Assembly (NCBI GenBank): GCA_947483555.1
Contig: CANKMW010000099.1
Span: 1-32,580 of the forward strand
DNA length: 32,580 bases
Origin: Myxococcales bacterium
Lineage (GTDB): Bacteria > Myxococcota_A > Polyangia > Haliangiales > Haliangiaceae
Reading direction: 5' to 3'
The position numbers and the translations under genes are program-made. The notes beneath the pieces were generated by a model. The model was not told where the DNA came from. It did no database searches and saw only the letters and a program-made list of their open reading frames with translations. Each line of letters opens with the position of its first letter. The stretch's first letter is position 1. Shown piece after piece: positions 10,349-19,249 of the stretch.

Positions 10349-11877
10349 GCCGACTCGGCGGGCTCGAACGCAAGCGCCGTCGCCCGCGCCGGGTCAGCGG
10401 TCAGGTCCTCGAGGCCGCCGTGGCCGCCACCTTCTTCGAGGTGGTAACCGGCCTCGCCGTGATCGACCTCGTCGAGACCGGCCTCCTCGGCCTCGGCGCT
10501 CGGCCGCAGCCCGAGCACCGCCTTGAGGGCGTACGCGATCAGCGCCGTGCCACCGACCGCCAGCGCCAGCGTGATGCCGACCGCCTTCAGCTGCTCGATC
10601 CACAGACCGTTGCCGATGTACGCCTTGAGGTTGGTGTTGAGGTTGCCGTTGATGTCCGGTGAGGCGAACACGCCGGCCAGGATGGCACCGACGGTGCCAC
10701 CGACGCCGTGGACGCCGAACGTATCGAGTGCGTCGTCGTACTTGAGCAGCGCCTTGAGCTTGGTGCAGGCGAAGAACGGCACCACGCCGGCGATGATGCC
10801 GATCAGCACCGCGTTGCCAGCGCTGACGAATCCGGCGCCGGGCGTGATCACCACCAGGCCGGCGACGGCGCCCGAGCAGAAGCCGAGCACGGTCGGCTTG
10901 CCGCGCATGATCCATTCCAGCGCCGGCCACACCGCCGCCGCCACCGCCGCTGCCAGCGTGGTCGACACGAAGGCGTTGGCGGCGATGTTGTCGGCGGCCA
11001 CTGCGCTGCCGGCGTTGAAGCCATACCAGCCGACCCACAACATGCCGGTGCCGACCATCGTCAGCACCAGGCTGTGGGGCATGAACGCGCGCTTGCCGAA
11101 GCCGCTGCGCTTGCCGAGGATCAGGCACAGCACCAGCGCCGACCAGCCCGACGACATGTGGACGACCGTGCCGCCGGCGAAGTCGATAGCCTTGATCGAT
11201 GCCTTGGCGTTCCACACTCCGTTCATCAGGCCGTCGATGCCCCACACCATGTGGGCGAGCGGGAAGTAAACCGCGAACATCCACAGCGTGATGAAGGCGA
11301 CCACCGCCGAGTACTTCATGCGCTCGGCGATGGCACCGACGATGAGCGCCGGGGTGATGATCGCGAACATCATCTGGAAGATCGCGAACACGTTCTCCGA
11401 CACCCAGTACGAGTAGTCGCCGTTGGGCGCGGCGGTGACGCCCTTGAAGAACGCGAAGTCGAAGCCGCCGATGATGGCGTTGCCCTTCGCGAACACCAGG
11501 CTGTAGCCAACCGCCCACCACAGGATCGTGACCAGGCCGGCGGAGCCGAAGCACTGCGCCAGCACCGACAACGCGTTCTTGCGCCGGACCAGGCCGCCGT
11601 AGAACAGCGCCAGGCCAGGCAGGGTCATGAACAGCACCAGCGCCGCCGAGGTCATCATCCAGCCGTTGTGGCCGGCACCGGCGGTCGCCGCGAGGGCGCC
11701 GCCAGCGGGGTCGGGCGCGCCATTGGTGACGTAGGCTTCCAGGTTGGCCAGCCGTTGCTCGACGGTGGGCGCAGCGGCTGGCTCGTCGGCGAGCGCGGTG
11801 CGCGGCAGGACCGCGAGGGCAACGACCAGGATCAGACCGACGATGCCGGCCCAGTGGATTCGGGCGAGGGTTCTCAT
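10345..11877 (-). CDS. amt: Ammonium transporter
   Basis: A 510-residue Amt/MEP/Rh family channel for ammonium uptake across the inner membrane. An N-terminal hydrophobic segment (1-30, ending ALADE) looks like the signal peptide found in many bacterial Amt proteins. A periplasmic stretch follows (31-70), then about 11 membrane helices. The twin pore histidines are H240 (GGTVVHMSSGW) and H390 (FGVHGVGGT), with NAGSA and FYGGLVR also typical. The C-terminal tail (about 460-510) is His/Glu/Gly-rich and longer than usual. ATG follows GGAGG in the TATCCTCC complement at 11881-11888. No glnK/glnB gene is adjacent, unlike the common glnK-amt pair, and I found no convincing sigma-54 promoter. Confidence 0.96.
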   Translation of the reverse strand: MRTLARIHWAGIVGLILVVALAVLPRTALADEPAAAPTVEQRLANLEAYVTNGAPDPAGGALAATAGAGHNGWMMTSAALVLFMTLPGLALFYGGLVRRKNALSVLAQCFGSAGLVTILWWAVGYSLVFAKGNAIIGGFDFAFFKGVTAAPNGDYSYWVSENVFAIFQMMFAIITPALIVGAIAERMKYSAVVAFITLWMFAVYFPLAHMVWGIDGLMNGVWNAKASIKAIDFAGGTVVHMSSGWSALVLCLILGKRSGFGKRAFMPHSLVLTMVGTGMLWVGWYGFNAGSAVAADNIAANAFVSTTLAAAVAAAVWPALEWIMRGKPTVLGFCSGAVAGLVVITPGAGFVSAGNAVLIGIIAGVVPFFACTKLKALLKYDDALDTFGVHGVGGTVGAILAGVFASPDINGNLNTNLKAYIGNGLWIEQLKAVGITLALAVGGTALIAYALKAVLGLRPSAEAEEAGLDEVDHGEAGYHLEEGGGHGGLEDLTADPARATALAFEPAESA

Positions 11878-12054
11878 TGCGTATCCTCCGCCGCGCGAGG
11901 CAACTGACATGTGCGCGGTCACGAGACGAACGCTACCCGGGCCAGGTTTCCGGTTCGTATCTCGTTCGAATATTGGGTGTACATCTTCGCGAAGCGCCTT
12001 CAGACCCGGGGCAGCGATGTCAGATCGCGCGACGTCCTGGTTGTTCGGTTTCTG

Positions 12055-12101
12055 CCATCCAGGATGGTAACCAGCTGAAATTACCAGCAGTTTCATCCTG
12101 G
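12055..12101. repeat. Nested inverted repeats in the amt / secreted-protein divergent gap
   Basis: CCAGGATG (12059-12066) pairs with CATCCTGG (12094-12101). Inside it GGTAA pairs with TTACC, and the left arm also sits in its own palindrome CCATCC-A-GGATGG (12055-12067). The block lies 26-72 bases upstream of the ATG at 12127 and about 180 bases upstream of amt. It may be an operator or a 5' RNA structure. The rest of the 249-base gap holds only short palindromes such as CTTCGCGAAG (11985-11994). Confidence 0.55.
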
Positions 12102-12126
12102 CCCCGATCATGTATTACGGTTACCC

Positions 12127-12963
12127 ATGCTTCGCGTCACCGTGCTCACGGCATCCGTCCTCGCCCTCGCCGGCTCGGCCACCGACCCCTACTCGTTCAG
12201 CCAGCGCGGCACCGTCGCCACGCCGCGCGCGGCGCTCCACGACGGTCAGCCGCTGTCCACCCAGGTGCGGATCGAGGGCCACGCCAGCGCGACCACCAGG
12301 TCGTCGATCGACGCCTACACCGACGACGGCAACGGCGGCGGTCAGGTGCTGTCGGGCGACAGCGGCGCGGCGGTGGCGCGTAACCAAGCCGGTGGCGCGA
12401 TCCGCTTCCGCGCCTCGGACATCATCGATCTCGGCTTCGAGGTCGACAGCTCGTGGTCGCCGACCCACTCGACCCGCGACGGCGCGTTGATCAATGGGCC
12501 CAACGAACCGGTGGTGGACGTCGCGCTCGCCGTGCGCGGCTCGAGCAAGGCCGGCGACGACGGCCTGCGCATCGGCTGGGTGGCCAACCTCGGCTCCCAC
12601 TCGACGCCGATCCGGCGCGGCGACGATCCGAGCGCCGAGGTGTCGCGCAACGGTGCGCTGCTGTTCCGCGCCGCGATCGTGCCCAGCTTGCGGCGCGGCG
12701 TCGTCACGCTGTTCGGCTCGCTCGGCTTCGCCTCCGAGACCGACGTCCCATCGGAGGTCAACGTCGCCGGCAACTCGACCGATCCTGGCGTGCAGGCCAA
12801 CGCCACCGGCGCTGCGTTCGTGCTCGCCGCCGGCGCCAGCGTCGACCTCGGCAAGGGTGCCCACCTCACCGCGCGCATCGGTGATGCGTTCACCGACCAG
12901 GGCACCACCAGCAACTACGGCCCCCAGGTCGACATCGGGCTTGCTTTCGACGTCGGCAACTAG
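12127..12963 (+). CDS. Secreted, probably outer-membrane beta-barrel-like protein
   Basis: A 278-residue protein with a cleavable signal peptide (residues 1-about 18, TASVLALAGSA). The body shows alternating polar/hydrophobic strands separated by Gly/Asp/Asn/Ser-rich turns. Strand-like pieces include IRFRASDIIDLGFEVD, VVDVALAVRG, LRIGWVANLG, LLFRAAIVPS, VTLFGSLGFAS, AAFVLAAGASVDLG, HLTARIGDAF and a final VDIGLAFDVGN. This fits an 8-10 strand outer-membrane barrel, though the last residue is Asn rather than the usual aromatic. No family is recognised. No Shine-Dalgarno sequence is seen; TATTAC lies about 10 bases before the ATG, so the mRNA may be leaderless. It converges with the M16 peptidase gene, with four GAGCCC-type units in the 25-base gap. 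Confidence 0.68.
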   Translation: MLRVTVLTASVLALAGSATDPYSFSQRGTVATPRAALHDGQPLSTQVRIEGHASATTRSSIDAYTDDGNGGGQVLSGDSGAAVARNQAGGAIRFRASDIIDLGFEVDSSWSPTHSTRDGALINGPNEPVVDVALAVRGSSKAGDDGLRIGWVANLGSHSTPIRRGDDPSAEVSRNGALLFRAAIVPSLRRGVVTLFGSLGFASETDVPSEVNVAGNSTDPGVQANATGAAFVLAAGASVDLGKGAHLTARIGDAFTDQGTTSNYGPQVDIGLAFDVGN

Positions 12964-12988
12964 CCCGAGCCCGAGCCCGAGCCCGTGA

Positions 12989-15895
12989 TCAGCGCGCCGC
13001 TGCCGCCGGCGGGGCGTCGAGGGGGAGCAGGACCCCGCTGACGTACTTCTTCTTGTTCAGGTAACGGCGCGCCGACTTCTGGACCTGGGCGCTGGTCATC
13101 CGCGCCAGCGCCGCGTCGACGTCGATGATCAGGCGCGGGTCGTCGCCGAAGTCGTAGGCCTGGGACAGCTCGCCCTGCCACCAGTCGTTGTTGCGGAGCA
13201 GGACCTCGAAGCTGCGCCGGTGCTGCTCCTTGATCTTGTCGAGATAGCTGGCGGCGATACCGTCCTTCTGCAGGCGGGCGATCTCGTCGAACACCGCCTT
13301 GCGCAGCGCCACCACGTTCTCGGGTGCGCAGCCGAAGCTGATCGCGAACGTGCGGACCTGGCGTGGGGCTCGCGAGATGCCACCCCAGGCCCCGACGCCG
13401 TACACGCCGCCCATGTCCTCGCGCAGGATCTCGCGCAGCCGCATCCGCATCACCTCCGACAAGATCGTGAGGTCGACCTCGGCCTGGCGTGACCACTTCT
13501 CGTCGTCGTGGAACGTGATCGAGACCGACGCCTTGGGCTCGGTGCCGCCCTTGACCTGCTGCTCGATCACGCCGCGCGGGTTGCGGATGCCGACGTCCTT
13601 GCGTTTCTCCATGCGGCCCTTGCCGGGCAGGCTGGCCAGATAGGTCTCGACCAGGGGACGGACCGCGGCCGGATCGAAGCTGCCCACCACCGTGAACGTG
13701 AAGTCGCTGACGTCCGCGAAGCGCTCGCCGTAGATCGCGAGCGCGCGATCGAGGTCGACCTGGTCGAGGTCGGCCACCGTTGGCGGCCGGCGGCGCAGGT
13801 GATCCTTGGTGAGCGTGCGCTGCAACTGGTCGCGAAACACGGTCTCGGGGATGAGCGTGCGGTTGATCAGGAAGGCGACCTGGCCTTCCTTCCAGGTCGC
13901 AAACGCCGCCTCGTCGCGCCGCGGCGCCGTGAGCTTGAGGTGCAGGAGCTGAAACATCACCTCCAGATCGCTGGTCGCGGCCTGGCCCCAGGCGCCCTCC
14001 TCGTAGTCACCGATATACGTACCGGCGCTGGCGGTGCGGCCGGCCAGGAGCTTCTCCAGATCGTCGACGGTGTGGCGGCCGGCGCCCGAGACCGCGACCA
14101 CGTCGTCGGCGCTGCGGGCGCTGAAGAAATCGCGGTCGGGGTAGAGAGCCATCCCGCCCGGGCTCGAGGCCGAGACGTGAACGGTCTGGTTCTCGAAGTC
14201 GGTCGGCTTGAGCACCACGCGCGCGCCGTTCGACAGCGTCCACTCGGTCACCCCGATCTCGGCGATCGCTTTCTCGGCGGTGATGGAGCCCGCCGTCGGC
14301 GTGCCGGCGAGCAGCGGCGCCGTGGTGGTGATATCGAGCCACGGCTTCAGCTCGCTGGCCTCGACCGCCCCGACGATCTCGAGCACCCGCTCGCGGCTCG
14401 GCAGCGTGGCGCCGGCCGGGCCGCTGATCAGGACGACGCGCGACTCGGCGCCTCCCCAGGTGCGAACCGCGCCGTTGACCTCGTCGATCGTGATGCCCGG
14501 CAACATCTCGGCCCACAACTCGGCCTCGGCCGGCCGGCCGACCATGAACTCGCCCTCGAAGAAGTGACGCGTGATCTCGCTCGCATACTCGGAGCCGTCC
14601 TGCTTGTCGCCCTCGGCCGCACTCTGTTGCGCGTTGCGCAGCAGGTCCTTCTTGGCGCGCTCGACCTCGGTCGCGTTGAAGCCGTGGCGTTCGACCCGGA
14701 CCACCTCGGCGAACAGGGCCTCGAGGGTCGGCTCGGCCTGGCCGTCCTTGGCGAACGCCGAGCGCGACAACGCCTCGAACTGCCGCGTCATGTCGCCGGT
14801 GCTCGACGAGGCGAACACGAACGGTGCGCCCGGGCGACGCCGCAACTCGCCGAGCCGCGTGTTGAGCATCGCGTGGTAGAGGCCGTCGATCATCTTGGCG
14901 CGAAACGAGCTCCGGGTGGCCTCGCTGCGGTGCGGAAACAGGTTGTGGATCGCGACCGAGGTGCGCGGAAGCTCGGGGTCGGTCTCGATCGACACCTGGG
15001 TGCCGCGAGCCTCGAGGGCCTCGGCGCCAGGCCTGGTCCGCGGCTTCTTGGGGCCGCGCAGGTCGCCGAACCGCGCCGTGATGTCCTTGATGATCTGCGC
15101 CGGGTCGACATCACCGACGACGATGACCGCCATCATGTCGGGTCGGTACCAGTCCTGGTAGAAGCGGACCAGAGCGTCGCGCGGCGCGGCCTTGATGATC
15201 TCGGGCTTGCCGATCGGCAGGCGGCGCGCGTACCGGGTGCCACCGAACAAGACCGACGACTGCTTGTCAAACACCCGCCGGAAGGCGCCGCGGCCGAGCC
15301 GCCACTCCTCGAGCACCACGCCGCGCTCCTTCTCGACCTCGACCTGCTCGAACGCGATGCCACCGGCCCACTCGCGCAGCACGTCGAGCCCGGTGGTCAC
15401 GAAGGTCTGGTCGTTGGTCGGGACCTGGAGCTGGTAGACGGTCTCGTCGAACGACGTGTACGCATTCACGTCCGGACCGAACTCCATGCCGATCTTTTCG
15501 AGGTAGTCGATGATCGCCTGCTTCGGATAACGCGCCGTGCCGTTGAAGGCCATGTGTTCGACGAAGTGGGCCAGCCCCTGCTGGTCGTCGTCTTCCTGCA
15601 AGGCGCCGGCGTCGACCGCCAGCCACATCGACGCTCGCTGGCGCGGCTGTTCGTGGTGCATCACGAAGTAGCTGAGGCCGTTGGGCAGCACGCCATGGAT
15701 GACGTTCGGCCACAGCGGTATCCGCGGTTCGGCGGGTGCGGTCGGCGGCGCCGTGCTGCTTCCGGTTGCCGCGCCGGTCCCGGTTCCGGGAGTGGGCGTC
15801 GCGGGCGGGTGCGCGGGAGAGCCGCCGCACGAGAACGAGAACGTGAGCGCAAGCGCGAGCAGGCCGGCGAGGTGACGGGAGCGGTGGGAGCGCAT
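12989..15895 (-). CDS. M16-family zinc metallopeptidase (pitrilysin/PqqL type), exported
   Basis: A 968-residue peptidase with the full four-module M16 layout. The zinc site is intact: HFVEH (H110, E113, H114) followed, 75 residues on, by E190 in EVEKERGVVLEEW. This spacing matches the inverted HxxEH-E motif of active M16 enzymes. The second half (about 510-968) is the non-catalytic pair of modules. The N-terminus has a hydrophobic segment ending FSFSCGGS (C23) and a Pro/Thr/Gly-rich linker to about residue 57, so it is probably a lipoprotein or periplasmic enzyme. Size and export fit the PqqL-like group that degrades peptides in the periplasm. The ATG is chosen because AAGGGA precedes it; an in-frame start nine codons upstream is less likely. 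Confidence 0.93.
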   Translation of the reverse strand: MRSHRSRHLAGLLALALTFSFSCGGSPAHPPATPTPGTGTGAATGSSTAPPTAPAEPRIPLWPNVIHGVLPNGLSYFVMHHEQPRQRASMWLAVDAGALQEDDDQQGLAHFVEHMAFNGTARYPKQAIIDYLEKIGMEFGPDVNAYTSFDETVYQLQVPTNDQTFVTTGLDVLREWAGGIAFEQVEVEKERGVVLEEWRLGRGAFRRVFDKQSSVLFGGTRYARRLPIGKPEIIKAAPRDALVRFYQDWYRPDMMAVIVVGDVDPAQIIKDITARFGDLRGPKKPRTRPGAEALEARGTQVSIETDPELPRTSVAIHNLFPHRSEATRSSFRAKMIDGLYHAMLNTRLGELRRRPGAPFVFASSSTGDMTRQFEALSRSAFAKDGQAEPTLEALFAEVVRVERHGFNATEVERAKKDLLRNAQQSAAEGDKQDGSEYASEITRHFFEGEFMVGRPAEAELWAEMLPGITIDEVNGAVRTWGGAESRVVLISGPAGATLPSRERVLEIVGAVEASELKPWLDITTTAPLLAGTPTAGSITAEKAIAEIGVTEWTLSNGARVVLKPTDFENQTVHVSASSPGGMALYPDRDFFSARSADDVVAVSGAGRHTVDDLEKLLAGRTASAGTYIGDYEEGAWGQAATSDLEVMFQLLHLKLTAPRRDEAAFATWKEGQVAFLINRTLIPETVFRDQLQRTLTKDHLRRRPPTVADLDQVDLDRALAIYGERFADVSDFTFTVVGSFDPAAVRPLVETYLASLPGKGRMEKRKDVGIRNPRGVIEQQVKGGTEPKASVSITFHDDEKWSRQAEVDLTILSEVMRMRLREILREDMGGVYGVGAWGGISRAPRQVRTFAISFGCAPENVVALRKAVFDEIARLQKDGIAASYLDKIKEQHRRSFEVLLRNNDWWQGELSQAYDFGDDPRLIIDVDAALARMTSAQVQKSARRYLNKKKYVSGVLLPLDAPPAAAAR

Positions 15896-15962
15896 GGGCG
15901 ATCCCTTACCACGCGATCCCACACGATCACGGCCTGGTCAGCGCGGCCTGGTCAGGGCTGGA

Positions 15963-16280
15963 TCAGAACGGCAGCCCGCCGTCCCAGCCGCCCAGCCCGC
16001 CATCCCAGCCGCCCAGCCCGCCATCCCAGCCGCCCAGCCCGCCGTCCCAGCCGCCCAGCCCACCGTCCCAGCCGCCCAGCCCACCGTCCCAGCCCGGCAG
16101 GCCGCCATCGCCGCGCGCGTCGTCGATGGAGCTCCCCGAAGCGTCGGTGCCGGCGTCGGTCGCGGCGCTGTCGTTGCCCGTCGCATCGACGGACTGGTCG
16201 CCATCAGGCTCCGCGCCGCCGCCAAAGCCGCACGCGGCAACGAGAGTCACAAACAAGGCCAGGCCAGAGCGCAAACGCAT
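15963..16280 (-). CDS. Lipoprotein with six GGWDGGL tandem repeats
   Basis: A 105-residue protein. Residues 1-17 are a lipoprotein signal (LALFVTLVAACG, C17 as lipid site). An Asp/Ser/Gly-rich disordered stretch follows (20-61). Residues 62-103 are six heptads reading PGWDGGL once and then GGWDGGL five times, ending PF. The evenly spaced Trp and Asp could bind glycans, calcium or form a Gly-rich adhesive coil, but no known family is recognised. ATG follows GGGAGG by about eight bases. It is 67 bases upstream of the M16 peptidase gene on the same strand, so co-transcription is possible. Repeats are near-identical in DNA, which suggests recent expansion. Confidence 0.8.
   Translation of the reverse strand: MRLRSGLALFVTLVAACGFGGGAEPDGDQSVDATGNDSAATDAGTDASGSSIDDARGDGGLPGWDGGLGGWDGGLGGWDGGLGGWDGGLGGWDGGLGGWDGGLPF
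15972..16097 (-). repeat. 21-base tandem repeat, six units
   Basis: Six head-to-tail 21-base units code the heptads of the lipoprotein. Units differ only at a few third-codon positions (ccgcc/ccacc, gtc/atc), and the last carries ccgg giving PGWDGGL. Unit length is a multiple of three, so copy-number change keeps the frame. There are no spacers, so this is not a CRISPR array. Confidence 0.97.
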
Positions 16281-16503
16281 GGGTCGTCCTCCCCGGAGTG
16301 CGCATACCCTAGCCGCCCGTCGAGCCGCCCCCGACATCAGCTCGGCATCACAGCCGGCTACTCGAGCCGCCGGGACAGCCGTCCACGCGAGCTGCCTGGC
16401 GACTCGATCAGCCGCGGATTCAGCTCGTGATGACGCCTACTTGGGGCTGATTCAGGGTGGCATCGACCTTGCTGAAGCTGGCCGCGTCCCAAGGAGCTCC
16501 CCC

Positions 16504-18123
16504 ATGAAGCGCATCCCCGCCCTCCTCCTCGCCGCCACCTGCGCGGCCCCCCTCACCGCCTGCACCATGGAGGACGACCTCCTCGATGGTGAGATCGTCA
16601 AGGACGAGGACGGCAAGACCGACTCCAGCGCCGCCGCCGTCTTCATCGACATCGAGTTCGACGGCGAGCTGCTGACCGACTCGTCGTGGAACGCCAACCA
16701 GACCGTCAACGACCAGCTCCTCTACACGATCGGCCAGCTCAACGGGAAGAACTCGGTGGGCCGGCTCGACAAGGTCGTGCTGACCAACGTGAAGAGCACC
16801 GCCGCCGGCAGCCAGACCAAGATCACCTACCACGCCAAGATGCCGGTCTCGTGGGGCGACAAGCGCAACCCGCCGTCGAGCGTCGCGCTCGTGTTCCCCA
16901 AGGACATGAGCTACGCGGCGATCGAGAAGTTCTCGACTGACTACAGCCACACCTGCGTCGACGCCGGCGCCCACGACGTCGACTCGGGAAGCATGTGGTA
17001 CTACTTCCGACCGGCGCGGTCGGGATGCACGATGGCCGCCGACCGCGTGATTCGCGTCACCGCGCCGGCCGTGCTGTCGCCGATCAACACCACCGGCATG
17101 TTCCCCGAGTACAACAAGGTCTGGGAGGACAGCACGCTCAACGTCGTCGCCATCTTCGGCAAGTACGAGGACGGCGCCACCTCGAGCGACGCCGGCATCG
17201 ACGCCTACAACAACTTCGTCGCCTCGATGAAGACCGAGCTGTCGCGCTACACCGTGACCTCGACCCCGGCGACGGTGCCGTCGAGCCCGGGCGTGACCAC
17301 CACCGACATCGAGTGGAACGCCACCCTCCCCGGCGGCAAGAAGATCCGCGTCAACGCGCTGCTCACCGACAACGTCCGCACCGCGCTCGGCACCACGGCG
17401 TTCCGCACCCGCTACGAGGGCCTGTCGACCCGCGCCGACTTCATCGTCTACAACGGCCACGCCGGCCTGGGCGCCAACGTCCGCGCCCTGGCGCGCAGCG
17501 GCAAGTGGATCCGCGGCCAGTACCTGATCATGTTCGAGAACGGCTGCGACACCTACGCCTACGTCGATGGCGCCATCAACACCGCGCACGCCGCCATCAA
17601 CCCCGACGACCCACTCGGCACCAAGTACGTCGACATCGTCACCAACGGCATGCCGGCCTACTTCTCGTCGATGCCGGGCGCCAGCATCGCGATGTTCCGC
17701 GGCCTGGCGGCGTTCGACGCCCCCAAGACCTACGAGCAGATCTTCGCCAACGTCGACCGCTCGCAGGTCGTGCTGGTCACCGGCGAGCAGGACAACACGT
17801 TCACCCCCGGCGGCGGCGGACAGCCCGAAGCGTGGGCCGGCCTGACCGGCGCCGGCACGGTGAAGAAGAGCGCGACCCAGAAGTTCTCGACCCCGACCCT
17901 GGCCGCCGGCACCTACTCGTTCGAGCTGACCGGCACCAGCGACGCCGACCTCTACGTCCGCGTCGGCAGCGAGCCGACCACCGCCACCTACGACTGCCGC
18001 CCCTACAAGAGCGGCAGCAACGAGACCTGCGAGGTCAAGCTCAACGCGCCGGCCAAGATCTTCGTCAACGTTCGTGGCTACGCGACGACCTCGACGTTCG
18101 AGCTCGCCGGCCGCAAGATCTGA
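16504..18123 (+). CDS. Lipoprotein with putative clan-CD cysteine peptidase core and PPC domain
   Basis: A 539-residue lipoprotein: signal peptide with lipobox LTAC (C20), then an acidic linker. The centre shows two hydrophobic strands each ending in a potential catalytic residue, FIVYNGH (H319) and YLIMFENGC (C348), 29 residues apart and in the His-then-Cys order. This is the pattern of caspase/gingipain/clostripain-like (clan CD) peptidases. The assignment is inference from pattern; overall similarity to a named family was not recognised. The C-terminus (about 460-539) is a bacterial pre-peptidase C-terminal (PPC) domain, with SFELTGTSDADLYVRVGS and KIFVNVRGY, common on secreted peptidases. 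ATG has AAGGAG eight bases upstream, and a strong terminator follows. It stands as a single-gene unit. Confidence 0.72.
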   Translation: MKRIPALLLAATCAAPLTACTMEDDLLDGEIVKDEDGKTDSSAAAVFIDIEFDGELLTDSSWNANQTVNDQLLYTIGQLNGKNSVGRLDKVVLTNVKSTAAGSQTKITYHAKMPVSWGDKRNPPSSVALVFPKDMSYAAIEKFSTDYSHTCVDAGAHDVDSGSMWYYFRPARSGCTMAADRVIRVTAPAVLSPINTTGMFPEYNKVWEDSTLNVVAIFGKYEDGATSSDAGIDAYNNFVASMKTELSRYTVTSTPATVPSSPGVTTTDIEWNATLPGGKKIRVNALLTDNVRTALGTTAFRTRYEGLSTRADFIVYNGHAGLGANVRALARSGKWIRGQYLIMFENGCDTYAYVDGAINTAHAAINPDDPLGTKYVDIVTNGMPAYFSSMPGASIAMFRGLAAFDAPKTYEQIFANVDRSQVVLVTGEQDNTFTPGGGGQPEAWAGLTGAGTVKKSATQKFSTPTLAAGTYSFELTGTSDADLYVRVGSEPTTATYDCRPYKSGSNETCEVKLNAPAKIFVNVRGYATTSTFELAGRKI

Positions 18124-18156
18124 CCGCCCGCGGCCCCGCCGCTCGCTCGCGTGTCG

Positions 18157-18180
18157 CGCCCCCGGAGAGCGGGGGCGTTT
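18157..18180 (+). terminator. Intrinsic terminator after the PPC-domain lipoprotein
   Basis: A perfect 8-base stem, CGCCCCCG (18157-18164) with CGGGGGCG (18170-18177), and a GAGAG loop, is followed by TTTGCGTT. It lies 34 bases past the stop codon and is the clearest factor-independent terminator in the window. Confidence 0.82.
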
Positions 18181-18217
18181 GCGTTCCGGACCCGGTTGCG
18201 CGATACGGAGCCGTCGC

Positions 18218-19249
18218 ATGGCTGTCTCGCCGGTCTCGCCGCGTGTCTCGGTGGTGGTGCGGTCGTACAACCGCCTGCCGGCGCTCGGCGAGCTGCTCGA
18301 CGTGTTGCTGGCCCAGGACCACGACAGCTTCGAGGTGGTGGTGATCGAGCAGTCGACCGACGTGCCGGCCGCGGCCGGCGTCCGCCTCGCCGCCCTCGAG
18401 CATGACCCGCGCCTGCGCGTGCTCCGCTCGGGACCGCTGGGCGGGCCGCGGGCGCGCAACACCGGCATGGCGGCGGCGCGCGGCGACTTGATCGTGTTCG
18501 TCGACGACGATGACGTCCCGGTCGGCCGCGACTTCCTCGCCACGATCGAGGCCCGCTTCCGCGCCGACCCGAGGTGCCTCGGCCTCACCTGTCGCCACTA
18601 CGCCGGTGACCAGGAGACCATCAGCCGCACCTATCGCTGGCTGGCGCACGCGCGCTGCATGCGCTTCTCGCGCCTGCTCCGGCTGCCGACGACCTACCCG
18701 CGTTACGACCGCGCGGTCGATCGCGTCGACTACGTCCACGGCACCGGCGGCGCCTATCGGCGCTCGGTGTTCGAGCGCTTCGGCGGCTGGGACGACGACA
18801 CCCCGATCGAGGACGAGACCTCGCTCGGCATCCGCGTCTCGCGCGGTCTCCGCGACGGCGAGTACCTGTGCTTCGACCCGACCGCCCGCCTGCGCCGCCG
18901 CATGGACCTCGGCGGCGGCCTGGCCAAGCGCCGCGCCGGCGCGGCCGGTTTCTACCGCCGCTTCATGACCTTCGTGCACCACATCCTCGGCCGCTACCAC
19001 CCGACCCGGGTGCGCGCGATGTACCCGCTCTACGTCATGGCCGGCTGGTGGTGGACGGTGGCCTGGATCTGGGTCGACTCGCACGCCCACGACCGCTGGT
19101 GGCGCCGCCTGCTCGGCAGCCTGGGCTTCACCTTCGCGTTGCCGTACCACGCCACCCGCCACCTGGCGCAGGTCTCGTTCGGCACCCGCCCCGGCTCGGG
19201 CGAGCTGCGCTCTAGCGAGTCTCCGCCAGCCGGCCCAGGGTGTGGGTGA
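18218..19249 (+). CDS. GT-A family 2 glycosyltransferase
   Basis: A 343-residue glycosyltransferase, GT2 type. The nucleotide-sugar binding N-terminus reads VSVVVRSYNRLPALGELLDVL. NTGMAAARGDLIVFVDDDD carries the metal-binding acidic motif (D96-D99), and an ED motif (E198-D199, TPIEDE) is the likely catalytic base region. The C-terminal part (about 265-310) has a Trp-rich amphipathic or membrane-contact segment (AGWWWTVAWIWVD), so it probably works at the inner face of the cytoplasmic membrane on a lipid-linked or surface glycan. No other polysaccharide genes are adjacent, and donor and acceptor are unknown. The last 38 bases overlap the end of the convergent HPF gene. Confidence 0.88.
   Translation: MAVSPVSPRVSVVVRSYNRLPALGELLDVLLAQDHDSFEVVVIEQSTDVPAAAGVRLAALEHDPRLRVLRSGPLGGPRARNTGMAAARGDLIVFVDDDDVPVGRDFLATIEARFRADPRCLGLTCRHYAGDQETISRTYRWLAHARCMRFSRLLRLPTTYPRYDRAVDRVDYVHGTGGAYRRSVFERFGGWDDDTPIEDETSLGIRVSRGLRDGEYLCFDPTARLRRRMDLGGGLAKRRAGAAGFYRRFMTFVHHILGRYHPTRVRAMYPLYVMAGWWWTVAWIWVDSHAHDRWWRRLLGSLGFTFALPYHATRHLAQVSFGTRPGSGELRSSESPPAGPGCG

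Noticed and set aside
11895..11930. Sigma-54 promoter for amt (GCAC and TTGC elements on the minus strand)
   Set aside because: The distance between the two elements is about two bases too long for a -24/-12 promoter.
11878..12111. An upstream start for the ammonium transporter, adding about 78 residues
   Set aside because: The added part has no signal or motif, and the ATG at 11877 has a good GGAGG site and begins a proper signal peptide.
12964..12988. GAGCCC-type repeats between the barrel-like gene and the M16 gene as a regulatory repeat
   Set aside because: Only four short units in a convergent gap; simple-sequence slippage explains it.
15972..16097. CRISPR-like array
   Set aside because: Units are contiguous 21-mers without spacers and lie inside a coding frame.
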